Shown: piece after piece, positions 18,556 through 26,591 of the stretch
Numbering within the stretch: position 1 is the first letter of the stretch
Layout of the letters: every line of letters begins with the position of its first letter
From: Pirellulaceae bacterium
Lineage (GTDB): Bacteria; Planctomycetota; Planctomycetia; Pirellulales; Pirellulaceae
Assembly: GCA_028280445.1 (NCBI GenBank)
Contig: JANQLU010000022.1
Span: forward strand, 1 to 46,625
Direction: 5' to 3'
DNA length: 46,625 nucleotides
Translations under genes and position numbers: made by a program
The notes under the pieces: model-generated
Database searches by the model: none
What the model was told of the DNA's origin: nothing
What the model saw: the letters and a program-made list of their open reading frames with translations, nothing else

Positions 18556-19038
18556 ATGAAACAAATCGGTGAAATTTCGGTTCGCGATTATATGACTGAG
18601 CAGGCATTGGTGGTTCAGCAAGACACGCTGCTGACCGATGCCATTCGGATCATGGACGAAGAGCGAATTTCCGTAGTGCCGGTCGTCGACCGGTCGGGGA
18701 ATCTGACAGGGATCCTATCGAACAGTGATCTGGTCGAAATTACTCACGAGGTTCAAGCCGACTTGAGCGCGTTGCACGATGCAGGCGCTACGACGGGTGA
18801 GTTTTTAGTTAGTCTGCTGAAAGCTCAAGGAGATAATGTCAAAGTCCAGGATGTGATGACGGCGCCCGTTGAAACGGTTTCCGTCAATACAAATTTGATT
18901 GTTGCGGCACAACAGCTGAACGATCGACGCATTCATCATTTACCAGTGATCGACGAATCTGGTACATGCCTCGGAATTATTGCCGCTTCGGATTTTGTTC
19001 GCGCGATCGCGGAAAACGGAGCATTGGCAGCCGGGTAG
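18556..19038 (+). CDS. two-CBS-domain protein
   Basis: 160 residues with GGAG seven bases before the ATG. Two CBS modules form a Bateman pair. CBS1 is about 10-68 (VRDYMTEQALVVQQDTLLTDAIRIM, then SVVPVVDRSGNLTGILSNSDL). CBS2 is about 96-153 (VQDVMTAPVETVSVNTNLIVAA, then HHLPVIDESGTCLGIIAASDF). Such stand-alone pairs bind AMP, ATP or related nucleotides and act as energy or ion-strength sensors for partner proteins. It is soluble, with no signal peptide. It follows the SLC12-type transporter on the same strand but is separated by 370 bases of repeats. It sits behind a strong sigma-54-type promoter, which suggests control by nitrogen, stress or another enhancer-dependent signal. Confidence 0.85.
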   Translation: MKQIGEISVRDYMTEQALVVQQDTLLTDAIRIMDEERISVVPVVDRSGNLTGILSNSDLVEITHEVQADLSALHDAGATTGEFLVSLLKAQGDNVKVQDVMTAPVETVSVNTNLIVAAQQLNDRRIHHLPVIDESGTCLGIIAASDFVRAIAENGALAAG

Positions 19039-19108
19039 TTTTTGACATTGAATCGAAATACGTGGTCACAGAACAAACAACAAATTAGTGGAATCGTTGG
19101 AATAAAAA

Positions 19109-19405
19109 ATGTCCGATCCAAAACTCATCAACCGACTGAACGAACTCCACGAGGAATTGTCATCGATCAATGATGGACTCGACAAACACGAACATGTCGA
19201 CGGTGAAACGATCGATGCGCTGCAACAATTGGTCGCCGACGCTGGCCGGTTGATCGAAGCAGGGCAATCGGAATCCGAGGAAACGGAGGAAGCCGACGAC
19301 AATCACGGCCTCATGGATCGTATTGTCGAATTTGATCGAGAACACCCGCGCGTGACCTGGTTTTTGAATCAAATATCCGACATGCTCGGGATGATGGGGA
19401 TTTAA
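19109..19405 (+). CDS. DUF4404-family small protein
   Basis: 98 residues, acidic. The first ~55 residues are helical (LINRLNELHEELSSINDGLD), then an acidic linker of Glu and Asp, then the family signature EHPRVTWFLNQISDMLGMMGI at the C-terminus, matching the HPR-x-Q-I-x-D-x-L-x-x-x-GI end of DUF4404. No signal peptide or membrane segment. It starts 71 bases after the CBS gene on the same strand and may share its transcript. Function unknown for the family. Confidence 0.7.
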   Translation: MSDPKLINRLNELHEELSSINDGLDKHEHVDGETIDALQQLVADAGRLIEAGQSESEETEEADDNHGLMDRIVEFDREHPRVTWFLNQISDMLGMMGI

Positions 19406-19429
19406 GTGCCCGGCTGCACGGCGTGTGGT

Positions 19430-19445
19430 CGGCACTGCATTTGCC
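19430..19445 (+). promoter_or_regulatory. possible second sigma-54 promoter core
   Basis: CGGCACTGCATTTGCC contains GGCAC-N5-TTGC with GG-N10-GC spacing. The first base of the -24 element is C instead of T. Transcription would start near 19456, at the edge of the hairpin 19455-19502 and about 200 bases before the cytochrome ATG. Confidence 0.3.
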
Positions 19446-19454
19446 ACGTCAAAT

Positions 19455-19502
19455 TTTTTGCTTGTCGTTCATTTCAAAAAATCAATTGACGACAGGCAAA
19501 AA
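19455..19502. terminator. bidirectional terminator-like hairpin
   Basis: TTTTTGCTTGTCGTTCA (19455-19471) pairs with TTGACGACAGGCAAAAA (19486-19502), 14 of 17 positions plus G-U pairs, with A and T tracts at the base. It lies 50 bases after the DUF4404 stop and probably ends that transcript. Confidence 0.5.
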
Positions 19503-19652
19503 TTCATGAATTCAAGACCTTTTACAATTTGCCCGAATAGAAGGAAAATATTTTAAACCGCTCAAAACGATCTCACATTGGTCTGGGGTTGGACAAACAC
19601 CAGACTGATGTTGAATGTCAACTCAGCATTACATTTTTAAACGAGGAAACCC

Positions 19653-20111
19653 ATGTTCCGAATTTTTGCCGGGATCAGCATCCTGATATCCATTTTTGCG
19701 TCGTCGTTCGTTATCCAGGAAAAACAGGATCAAGAAAAAAAGAAAAAAGATGACAAACAAGAACGACTGGTTCTCCCAGCTGACGACGACAATGCGGTTG
19801 CTCGGCGCGATTATATGCGGACCAAGATGATGTTTACTCAAAACGTCTACGCCGGTTTGATCAGTGGAGATCTCAAGAAAATCGACGCGGCGGTCAAGGA
19901 AATCGTGCTGATCACCAAAGGTGAAAAGTGGATTACATTTGACAACCCAAAGTATAAAAAACTGACCGAGGAATTCGAAACGACGACCAAACGGTTGGCC
20001 GAGGCGGTCAAATCAAAAAACCTCGACGCAATCGCTCTCAGATACTATCAAATGTCAACGAATTGTTTCGATTGTCACAAACACATTCGCGAAGCCAAAT
20101 ACGAGTTTTGA
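19653..20111 (+). CDS. cytochrome c-prime-like monoheme protein
   Basis: 152 residues. A signal peptide at about 1-20 (MFRIFAGISILISIFASSFV) precedes a Lys/Asp-rich linker (EKKKKDDKQER). The C-terminal 100 residues are helical and end in a single heme site CFDCH at 138-142, about ten residues from the end. The C-terminal heme, four-helix character and a Met pair at 59-60 in helix one resemble class II cytochromes (c-prime or c-556). Family members carry electrons or bind NO or CO in the periplasm. GAGG lies five bases before the ATG. No partner gene is adjacent; the octaheme cytochrome is 16 kb away. Confidence 0.75.
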   Translation: MFRIFAGISILISIFASSFVIQEKQDQEKKKKDDKQERLVLPADDDNAVARRDYMRTKMMFTQNVYAGLISGDLKKIDAAVKEIVLITKGEKWITFDNPKYKKLTEEFETTTKRLAEAVKSKNLDAIALRYYQMSTNCFDCHKHIREAKYEF

Positions 20112-20143
20112 ATTCACGGTCGTTTTTCCATTACAAGCACGAA

Positions 20144-20230
20144 GCGGGGCGAGTGAGCGGCAAGGGGCTAGCCGCCGGTTCGTTAGTGCTTTGTACCGGC
20201 GACTAGCGCCTTGCCGCTCACTCGCCCCGC
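20144..20230. repeat. hairpin repeat family A (extended copy)
   Basis: Two ~36-bp arms (20144-20179 and 20195-20230) pair with few mismatches around a loop containing TTCGTTAGTGCTTTG. Core arm motif GAGCGGCAAGGnGCTAGCCG. This copy extends outward with GCGGGGCGAGT. It lies 33 bases after the cytochrome stop codon. Confidence 0.8.
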
Positions 20231-20281
20231 CAGACCCGAGTTCTTTTTTGAAATTCATGTAAGCTCCAGCTTTACCACTCG

Positions 20282-20317
20282 TCTTCCAGTCATGAAACCC
20301 ACAAGCTGACTGGAGGA
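20282..20317 (+). promoter_or_regulatory. hairpin covering the STAS-gene ribosome binding site
   Basis: TCTTCCAGTCA (20282-20292) pairs with TGACTGGAGGA (20307-20317) over 11 consecutive positions, one of them G-U, with a 14-base loop. The Shine-Dalgarno GGAGG (20312-20316) lies wholly in the stem, five bases before ATG 20322. Translation should need stem opening. Confidence 0.5.
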
Positions 20318-20321
20318 TGAC

Positions 20322-20738
20322 ATGATTGACTTTCAAATTTTTCGAGATCGTAGCGGTGCCGCAATCGTTTCGCTGAGCGGAGAGTTGAAAGCGTCCAATT
20401 GTGATTATTTCTTTCGCTGCGTCGATGATTTGATCGAGGAAGGTTATCGCGAAATCATTATTGACTGCGATGATTTGGGTTTTGTTTCCAGCCATTGCTG
20501 GGGTCGGTTGGTTGCAGCTCGCCGCCGGGTGATGAAAAAAGGTGGCTTTGTCTACTTGGTTTATCTGAAATCGATGATCTCTGATACGTTATCTGTCCTG
20601 CGGTTGGACAGATTGTTCGGTGTTTATTCGACCATGAGCGAGGCGCTCAAAAAAGTCAAACGACGCCTCGAAGCACACCCGATCGAACCGGTTGATTCGG
20701 CTGGCAAGCTCGTGACGACGCAGATGATCGCTCAATAA
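20322..20738 (+). CDS. STAS-domain protein (anti-sigma antagonist-like)
   Basis: 138 residues. The STAS fold is visible in order: FQIFRDRSGAAIVSLSGELK, CVDDLIEEGYREIIIDCDDLGFVSS, HCWGRLVAARRRVMKKGGFVYLVYL, and a last helix ALKKVKRRLEA. The usual DSSG phosphorylation loop of SpoIIAA-type antagonists is replaced by VSSHCWG, so Ser phosphorylation is possible but not certain. A 20-residue tail after the domain has no clear role. No anti-sigma kinase (RsbW type) or phosphatase gene is adjacent. The likely role is in a partner-switching circuit elsewhere in the genome. The ribosome binding site lies in a hairpin. Convergent with the M28 peptidase, seven bases apart. Confidence 0.75.
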   Translation: MIDFQIFRDRSGAAIVSLSGELKASNCDYFFRCVDDLIEEGYREIIIDCDDLGFVSSHCWGRLVAARRRVMKKGGFVYLVYLKSMISDTLSVLRLDRLFGVYSTMSEALKKVKRRLEAHPIEPVDSAGKLVTTQMIAQ

Positions 20739-20745
20739 ACGAGAA

Positions 20746-22473
20746 TTACTTGGCAAGATTTTTCAGCGCTGCTTTACGAGCCGCTTCGAATTCATCGCCA
20801 GGATTCCAGGCGGGTAGCGCTTTCTGGTTCGCGGCCTCGATGCCAATGTAAAACATCAACTTGGCGTCCTGGATGGCACCGCGAAGATCCCAATTTTCCT
20901 GGTATTCGTCACTGGTTTGATGGTAAATGTTTTGTGTCCACTCGCGTAATTTTTGGACACCCCAGCCTTCGGGTTTACCGACGATCAGCGTACCGGAACC
21001 GAGGTAAACACCTGGGACGCCAACTTTTGCGAGACTGAATTGGTCCGAACGATAATAAAACCCTTTGTCGGGAAATTGATCGCCAATCACAATCCGTTTT
21101 TGAAACGTCGCTATTTTTTCAACAATCTGATCCATATCCGACTTGCCTTTGCCAATTACGACAACGTCTTTGGCCGGTCCAAGGATATTGACGCCATCAA
21201 TGTTGATCACCGCTGCCAGATTTCCGGCCGATATCGGCGGGTTTTGTGCAAAATATTCACTGCCCAACAACCCTTGCTCCTCGGCACCAACGGCGGCAAA
21301 CAGAATCGAACGTTTCGGACGTTCCGACGCTGGAAGACTTGCCATCGCGCGAGCAATAGCCAACATCGATCCTACACCTGACGCATTGTCGACGGCACCG
21401 TTGTAAATGTTGTCGCCACGCTCGTCGCGCGTTTCCGACACACCAATGTGGTCATGGTGTGCGGTATACACAATGTACTGTTTACTCAATTCAGGATCGC
21501 TGCCGGGCAACAAGCCGAGGACATTGGCGGTGTCGCTTTTGCGGACACGACAGGTCATCAAAGCGGACATGGTTACACCCAGCGAAACCGGTTTGAAATT
21601 GGCACTCTCAGCGGATTTTCGCAGCGCATCGAGATCTTTGCCGGCAAATTTCACAACGCGTCGCGCGGCGTCCTCGCTCAACCAACCCTCCATCGGTAGT
21701 CGGCCTTGTTTGACACCTGCCAGCGCCATTTGTTCTCCCGTCCACGACGTTTGAACCACTTGGTACGGATACCCCGCGCTGGGCGATGTGTGAATGATCA
21801 ACGCACCGGCAGCTCCCATCTCGGCCGCTTTGGCGTATTTGTAGTCCCATCGTCCGTAGTACAAACGGCGTTTGCCGGCAAATAGTTTGGGATCATCCGA
21901 TTTGTCGTTATTCATGACCACCAAAACTTTGCCGCGGACATCGACGTCTTTGAAATCGTCCCATTTGAATTCCGGAGCTTGCATGCCATAACCGACAAAC
22001 ACAAGTTCGGCGTCTGCGATTTTGGATTCCTTTTGGGGCAGTCCACAAGTGACAATGTAGTCTTTGTAGTTCTGCAACGTCAGTTTGGAGTCGGTTTTCT
22101 GGAAAGTGATCGTTTTGGGCGGTTTGGTTGTCACACCGACCAACGGGACGGCTTGCGTCCATTTCCCGTTTTTCGCTCCCGGTTTCAATCCCATCAATTT
22201 GAATTGAGTTTCGATATATTTTTGCGCCAACAGATCGCCGCGCGTTCCGGGGCCTCGACCTTCTAGCAAATCGTCGGCCAGGAATTTGACATCCGCGCGA
22301 AACGAATGTTCGACAATTTTTTTGTTAGCAGCATGTTGCAGCTTGTCTGATGGTTGGTATCGCGATTTGTAAGCCGGAGAGTCGGTGGTGCGTTGAGAAC
22401 GCTGGGCCAACAAGTCGATGCCCAGACATAACACCAATAACAACGAAATCACAAATTCGCAAAAATATTTCAT
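20746..22473 (-). CDS. secreted M28-family aminopeptidase
   Basis: 575 residues. Signal peptide at about 1-23 (ISLLLVLCLGIDLLAQ). A PA-like insert at about 150-280 precedes the zinc peptidase domain. Metal ligands by family pattern: His in TAHHDHIGV (339-342), Asp362 in NGAVDNASGVG, the Glu pair 398-399 in GAEEQGLLGSEYF (catalytic and metal), Asp426 in VINIDGVN, and a late His in IYHQTSDEY. This is the standard M28 di-zinc set, so the enzyme is likely active in removing N-terminal amino acids outside the cytoplasm. Convergent with the STAS gene and downstream of the Kelch gene on the same strand, from which a family A hairpin separates it. Confidence 0.87.
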   Translation of the reverse strand: MKYFCEFVISLLLVLCLGIDLLAQRSQRTTDSPAYKSRYQPSDKLQHAANKKIVEHSFRADVKFLADDLLEGRGPGTRGDLLAQKYIETQFKLMGLKPGAKNGKWTQAVPLVGVTTKPPKTITFQKTDSKLTLQNYKDYIVTCGLPQKESKIADAELVFVGYGMQAPEFKWDDFKDVDVRGKVLVVMNNDKSDDPKLFAGKRRLYYGRWDYKYAKAAEMGAAGALIIHTSPSAGYPYQVVQTSWTGEQMALAGVKQGRLPMEGWLSEDAARRVVKFAGKDLDALRKSAESANFKPVSLGVTMSALMTCRVRKSDTANVLGLLPGSDPELSKQYIVYTAHHDHIGVSETRDERGDNIYNGAVDNASGVGSMLAIARAMASLPASERPKRSILFAAVGAEEQGLLGSEYFAQNPPISAGNLAAVINIDGVNILGPAKDVVVIGKGKSDMDQIVEKIATFQKRIVIGDQFPDKGFYYRSDQFSLAKVGVPGVYLGSGTLIVGKPEGWGVQKLREWTQNIYHQTSDEYQENWDLRGAIQDAKLMFYIGIEAANQKALPAWNPGDEFEAARKAALKNLAK

Positions 22474-22523
22474 CGTAGCTCAATTTCCTGACTTGATCGT
22501 TTTTCTCAAGGGCAAAATCAATG

Positions 22524-22588
22524 CGAGCGGCAAGGCGCCAGCCGCCAGTACGTTGGTGCTTTTGTACCGGCGGCTACGCCTTGCCGCT
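22524..22588. repeat. hairpin repeat family A
   Basis: GAGCGGCAAGGCGCCAGCCG and its near complement close a loop with TACGTTGGTGCTTTTGTA. It sits between the Kelch stop (22628) and the M28 start (22473). A GGGCTCGGCCGCGAGCC stretch related to family E follows at about 22597-22624. Confidence 0.75.
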
Positions 22589-22627
22589 CACATGGTCGGG
22601 CTCGGCCGCGAGCCTTGCCCTTCCGTT

Positions 22628-23707
22628 TTATTTGGATTTAAAAGTGAAAATTTCGACTTCTTCCACTTTGCCGGAACTCATATTTGCTCCGCCGACCAGA
22701 ACAAAGCTCTTTTTGCCGACTGGCAGCAGTCGATGAAAAAATCGACCGGTTTCCAACTGGAACATCTTTTCCCATTTGGACATGTCTTTTGAGAGTGAGT
22801 AGACGTTCCCGCCGTAAGTGCTGACGACCAGCCGCCCGTTGATGTTGAAACACGAGCTGCCAAACCCTTCCATGTTGCTTTTGCCGACTTTTGGCAACTC
22901 GGGACCATCAGACCATTTTTGAGCTTTGGGATCATAGATGGCGACCTTGCGTGTTGGTCCACCGCGATTTTGCATGCCGCCAACGACAATGACTTTGCCA
23001 TCTTGATGGCCGACGGAAACAGCCCGACGTTTGAATGGTGGTGCCGCAAGTTTTTTCCACTGCAGTTCGTCGGCACTCAAATCGATCGAGTAGGCTGTCG
23101 ACGACCATTTGGTGTTTCCTTCGCCAGCCAACGCCCAACCGCCGATTGCATAGATCGTATTTCCAAGGATCACCGCGTCGAATGACGAACGGGCTTCGGG
23201 CATTTTCGCAAGTTGCACCCAAGATTTTTTTTCCGGATCAAAAACCGCGAACTCATCGATCGAATGCAGATCCTGTTTATCCACTTTTTTGTTTTTGGCG
23301 ACAAACCCGCCGAGACGATAAATTTTTCCGCGATGAGCGACCATCGCCAAACCTTGTCGGCCCACGCTTTCATTGACGACTTCCCATTTGCCAGATTTTT
23401 TCAAATCGATTGCCAACAGTTTGGCATTTTGACCCGTTTTGTAATAGTGATGTGCTTTTCCTCGGTGTCCGCCAAACACATACAGTTTTCCATTACTGAC
23501 GGCTCCGCCGAAGCTGGTGAGGCCTTCGGGCAAATCTGGCAAACTCACCTCTGAATCATCTTTCTCTTTGTCGTCTTCGCGAGACACTTTTTTATCATCC
23601 ACGTATTGAGTTGTTGCAAACAAATTGACCGTCATTGAGTTTATCAGACCGATAACGACCAGGTACGCAACAAAACGAAGCCACGTTTTCGAACGACTGC
23701 TTGTCAT
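22628..23707 (-). CDS. exported Kelch-repeat beta-propeller protein
   Basis: 359 residues with an N-terminal hydrophobic segment (FVAYLVVIGLINSMTVNLF, about 12-30), either signal peptide or anchor. An acidic Lys/Asp linker follows, then about six Kelch blades with double-Gly motifs: KLYVFGGHRG, KIYRLGGFV, TIYAIGGWA, KVIVVGGMQ and SFVLVGGAN, each paired with a later Trp (SWVQLAKMP, KWSDGPELP, KWEKMFQLE). No galactose-oxidase Cys-Tyr copper site is seen, so a binding or scaffold role in the envelope is more likely than catalysis. It lies downstream of hemH on the same strand but is separated by 250 bases with a family A hairpin. Confidence 0.82.
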   Translation of the reverse strand: MTSSRSKTWLRFVAYLVVIGLINSMTVNLFATTQYVDDKKVSREDDKEKDDSEVSLPDLPEGLTSFGGAVSNGKLYVFGGHRGKAHHYYKTGQNAKLLAIDLKKSGKWEVVNESVGRQGLAMVAHRGKIYRLGGFVAKNKKVDKQDLHSIDEFAVFDPEKKSWVQLAKMPEARSSFDAVILGNTIYAIGGWALAGEGNTKWSSTAYSIDLSADELQWKKLAAPPFKRRAVSVGHQDGKVIVVGGMQNRGGPTRKVAIYDPKAQKWSDGPELPKVGKSNMEGFGSSCFNINGRLVVSTYGGNVYSLSKDMSKWEKMFQLETGRFFHRLLPVGKKSFVLVGGANMSSGKVEEVEIFTFKSK

Positions 23708-23884
23708 GACATATTCCTAAAACGGATGGAAGCAAATTTTTTTCTAACGTTCCAATTTTACCAAAAATCGATCGGAAGAAATGCAGTGTTCCATACGTTT
23801 TTACAGGCTTTCTCAGAGTATGAAATACCTGTATTGGTTGCCTTGGTGCATGTCACTGGCTTTACAAGTGAAAAGCGCGATTGT

Positions 23885-23950
23885 AAGCGGCAAGGCGCTA
23901 GCCGCCGGTTTGTTAGCGCATCGAACCGGCGGCTAACGCCTTGCCGCTCA
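23885..23950. repeat. hairpin repeat family A, abutting hemH
   Basis: AAGCGGCAAGGCGCTAGCCG and its complement enclose a loop with TTTGTTAGCGCATCGA. The outer end is six bases from the hemH stop codon (TGA, 23956-23958 on the minus strand), so the hairpin can fold right behind hemH translation and may act as its 3' end. Confidence 0.8.
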
Positions 23951-23955
23951 CAGGA

Positions 23956-24969
23956 TCATGCTGTTAACGGCCGTCCAGACAAACAACAATTTTCTGGACA
24001 AAAATCGTGGCTACATGGCAATCGACCGATTGACAATTTTTCCTTGCCTCGAATTCGTTCCAACACCAACAGGCGAATCATCTCAATGAACTTGGGATGT
24101 GTGCCGACGGTTTTGGCACGAACCATGTTTAGACCAAGTTCTTCACATTCTTGTTTGGCCTCGGTATCCAGATCAAACAAGACTTCGATATGATCCGACA
24201 AAAACCCGATCGGCATGAGCACCACATCGGTCTTTCCGTTTTCCCGGACGACCTTCAAAAAATCGCAAACATCGGGTTCGAGCCAAGGTTGATGGGGCGG
24301 GCCGCTGCGGCTTTGGAAAACCAAATTCCAGTTTTCGTGTTCCAGCCGTTGCGCGATCAGCCGACATGACTCCTCGAGTTGCTTGACGTAATTGCAATTG
24401 TCCGCCATGGCAATCGGAATGCTGTGCGCGGTAAAAATCAACTGGCTGGTTGCTGGCAGCTCGGGGACGACTTCGAGGATTCTTTCGGTACAAGCTTCGA
24501 TGAACAATGGATGGTTGAAAAACATTCGGGTTTTGTGAATGACCGGCGCGTCATCGCCAACGATTTTTTGAGCGTCCGAGATGTTTTCACGATACTGGCG
24601 ACAGCCGGAATAGCAACTGAAAGCGGACGTAAAAAACGCCAGCGATTTCCGAATACCGTCGTTTTTCATTTTTTTCAAAGTTTCTGGAAGCAGTGGATTC
24701 CAGTTGCGATTTGCCCAATAGACGGGCAGATCGATATCGTGGGCCGCAAAATCTGCCTGGATGGCTTCGATCAATTCACGGCACTGGTCGTTGATCGGGC
24801 TGACCCCGCCAAACTGCTGGTAATGCTCCGCAACCTCCATCATGCGCGATTCAGGGACATTTTTTCCCCGTAGGACATTTCGCAGAAATGGCATGACATC
24901 ATCTGGCCCTTCAGGTCCACCAAAAGAAACCAGCAATAAACTTTGATATTCTTGTTCAAAATCCGACAT
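23956..24969 (-). CDS. hemH: ferrochelatase (probably coproporphyrin ferrochelatase)
   Basis: 337 residues from ATG 24969; a TTG nine bases upstream is the alternative. It inserts Fe2+ into a porphyrin in the cytoplasm or at the inner membrane face. Family marks: LLLVSFGGPEGPDDV at the N-terminus, FTSAFSCYSGCRQYRENI in the middle, catalytic His182 in LIFTAHSIP, and the late acidic helix SDHIEVLFDLD. The C-terminus carries four Cys (319, 324, 328, 329) with Cys123 in the middle, suggesting a [2Fe-2S] cluster, though the spacing is not the textbook one. It is divergent from the hem operon that includes hemQ, which implies coproporphyrin III rather than protoporphyrin IX as substrate. A family A hairpin follows the stop codon directly. 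Confidence 0.92.
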   Translation of the reverse strand: MSDFEQEYQSLLLVSFGGPEGPDDVMPFLRNVLRGKNVPESRMMEVAEHYQQFGGVSPINDQCRELIEAIQADFAAHDIDLPVYWANRNWNPLLPETLKKMKNDGIRKSLAFFTSAFSCYSGCRQYRENISDAQKIVGDDAPVIHKTRMFFNHPLFIEACTERILEVVPELPATSQLIFTAHSIPIAMADNCNYVKQLEESCRLIAQRLEHENWNLVFQSRSGPPHQPWLEPDVCDFLKVVRENGKTDVVLMPIGFLSDHIEVLFDLDTEAKQECEELGLNMVRAKTVGTHPKFIEMIRLLVLERIRGKEKLSIGRLPCSHDFCPENCCLSGRPLTA

Positions 24970-25022
24970 TGGCGGCAACTCAAAGATCGTTTCATTAATA
25001 AACGGAAAATTGTTCGCAATTA

Positions 25023-25039
25023 TGCGTCATAATGACGCA
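25023..25039. promoter_or_regulatory. palindromic operator candidate between hemH and hemA
   Basis: TGCGTCATAATGACGCA is a perfect 17-bp palindrome with 8-bp half-sites, in the 218-base gap between two divergent heme genes and directly upstream of the hemA promoter. It fits a dimeric regulator site. The regulator is not recognisable. Confidence 0.45.
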
Positions 25040-25059
25040 GTGAATTAAACTGAGAACAT

Positions 25060-25068
25060 TGATATAAT
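25060..25068 (+). promoter_or_regulatory. extended -10 promoter of the hem operon
   Basis: TGATATAAT is a perfect extended -10 element (TGN-TATAAT). The -35 region 17 bases upstream (GTGAAT) is weak, as is common for extended -10 promoters. Expected start is near 25075, giving a ~113-base leader to hemA. Confidence 0.45.
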
Positions 25069-25187
25069 TACAAATGAACTCCAACTGCGTAAGAGTCCGA
25101 TAAACTTCATTGGACCTTTTTGTCTTCCAACCGTAATTTACAATTGCAACACAACATTGTCGGCCCATTTTTGAATATTGGTAATCA

Positions 25188-26591
25188 ATGAGTTTAGTTG
25201 GCCTGAGTTTTGCCCACCAGAATGCTCCAATTTCCTTTCGCGAGCAGGTTTTTTTCGACGACGACGCTTTGGCCAACGCCTGCGCACGGTTTCGCTGTGG
25301 ACCTGCCCAGCAGCACACGATTCTTGAATTTTTGATTCTTTCCACCTGCAATCGGACCGAAGTTTACGCCTACGTCGACCATGAAACGGCGTTGGAAAAA
25401 CGCGAGGCAATCCAACATCAGCTGTTGGAGTTTATTTCCCAGGCTCGTTCGATTTCGGTGAACCAGTTGCGACAATATGCCAGTTGGCGGTTTGGGCCCG
25501 ATGTTGCCGGGCACCTGAGCCGGGTCGCTTGTGGACTCGAATCACTTGTGGTCGGCGAACCGCAGATTTTGGGGCAAGTTGGCGATGCCATGCGAACCGG
25601 TTTGATTATGAATTCATGCGGCGCAGTTTTGGCAAAGCTGTTTCAGGCGGCGATTCGAGCGGGACGACGAGCCCGTACCGAAACTCAAATCGGACATCAT
25701 TCGCTCAACATCTCAACGGTTGCTGTGAATACAGCTGAAAAGCTGTTTTCGAGATTTGACGGCAAGACCGTTGTGGTTCTCGGAGCCGGCGAGATGGCCG
25801 ATCTTGCACTGCAACAACTGAGGCGCAAGGGCGCGTCGGATATTAAGGTTGTCAACCGGACGATCAACACGGCCAAAGAACTCGCTGCGAAACACGATGC
25901 GTCCGCTCATGTGTTCGAACAGATTACCGAGTTGATTCCAGCAGCTGACCTGTTGATTACGTCGACCGGGGCACCTCATACCTTGATTTCGAAACAGATG
26001 ATTCAGTTTTCGATGCGGACGCGGCGGCAGCGACCAATGTTTATCCTGGACATCGCTGTTCCACGTGACGTCGATCCAACCGTGGAACAAATTGAAAATG
26101 TTCATCGCTGTGATATTGATGACTTGCACATGGTCACTGGCGATTCGGTAAAACTTCGCGAACAACAAATTCCGATCGTCAACGAAATCGTTGATCACGA
26201 AGTCAATCACTATTTGAACTGGTTGCGCGGGATTGCTGTTGAAAACATTGTGGCAACGTTGCGCGCCAAATCAGAAACGATTCGCGTCAATGAACTACAA
26301 CGATTGGCTGGGTTGCTCAAGCAAGATGACATTGACGAATCATCGTGGCAAGTCATCGAGAAATTCTCAAAATCACTAGTTAACAAACTGTTTCATGATC
26401 CAACTTTGCAATTGCGCCGTCTGCAAGGATCTCGCAGTGCCACGGATTACAGCGATGCCGTGCGAGAGTTGTTTTGCCTGGAAATCGATGGACTCGACGA
26501 AAACGAAACTTCGGATGTCAGCATCGTGAACAAATTGACGGATACATCACCGAGTTCGTCGATTGAAATCAATTCTGAGGCCAATGGTTGA
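25188..26591 (+). CDS. hemA: glutamyl-tRNA reductase
   Basis: 467 residues. It reduces glutamyl-tRNA(Glu) to glutamate-1-semialdehyde with NADPH, the first committed step of tetrapyrrole synthesis by the C5 route. The catalytic Cys54 lies in ILSTCNRTEVYAYVD. GLESLVVGEPQILGQV follows (substrate domain). The Rossmann NADPH motif is VVVLGAGEMADLA, and VPRDVDPTVEQIENV precedes the C-terminal dimerisation helix. A ~40-residue acidic tail extends past the usual family end. The ribosome binding site is weak. It is the first gene of a six-gene hem operon. Glutamate-semialdehyde aminomutase (hemL) is not in the window. Confidence 0.95.
   Translation: MSLVGLSFAHQNAPISFREQVFFDDDALANACARFRCGPAQQHTILEFLILSTCNRTEVYAYVDHETALEKREAIQHQLLEFISQARSISVNQLRQYASWRFGPDVAGHLSRVACGLESLVVGEPQILGQVGDAMRTGLIMNSCGAVLAKLFQAAIRAGRRARTETQIGHHSLNISTVAVNTAEKLFSRFDGKTVVVLGAGEMADLALQQLRRKGASDIKVVNRTINTAKELAAKHDASAHVFEQITELIPAADLLITSTGAPHTLISKQMIQFSMRTRRQRPMFILDIAVPRDVDPTVEQIENVHRCDIDDLHMVTGDSVKLREQQIPIVNEIVDHEVNHYLNWLRGIAVENIVATLRAKSETIRVNELQRLAGLLKQDDIDESSWQVIEKFSKSLVNKLFHDPTLQLRRLQGSRSATDYSDAVRELFCLEIDGLDENETSDVSIVNKLTDTSPSSSIEINSEANG

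Noticed and set aside
20103..20281. Protein-coding frames spanning the family A hairpins (e.g. with GASRRY-like peptides)
   Set aside because: The same peptides recur at every copy because the DNA repeat is the conserved unit, not a protein.
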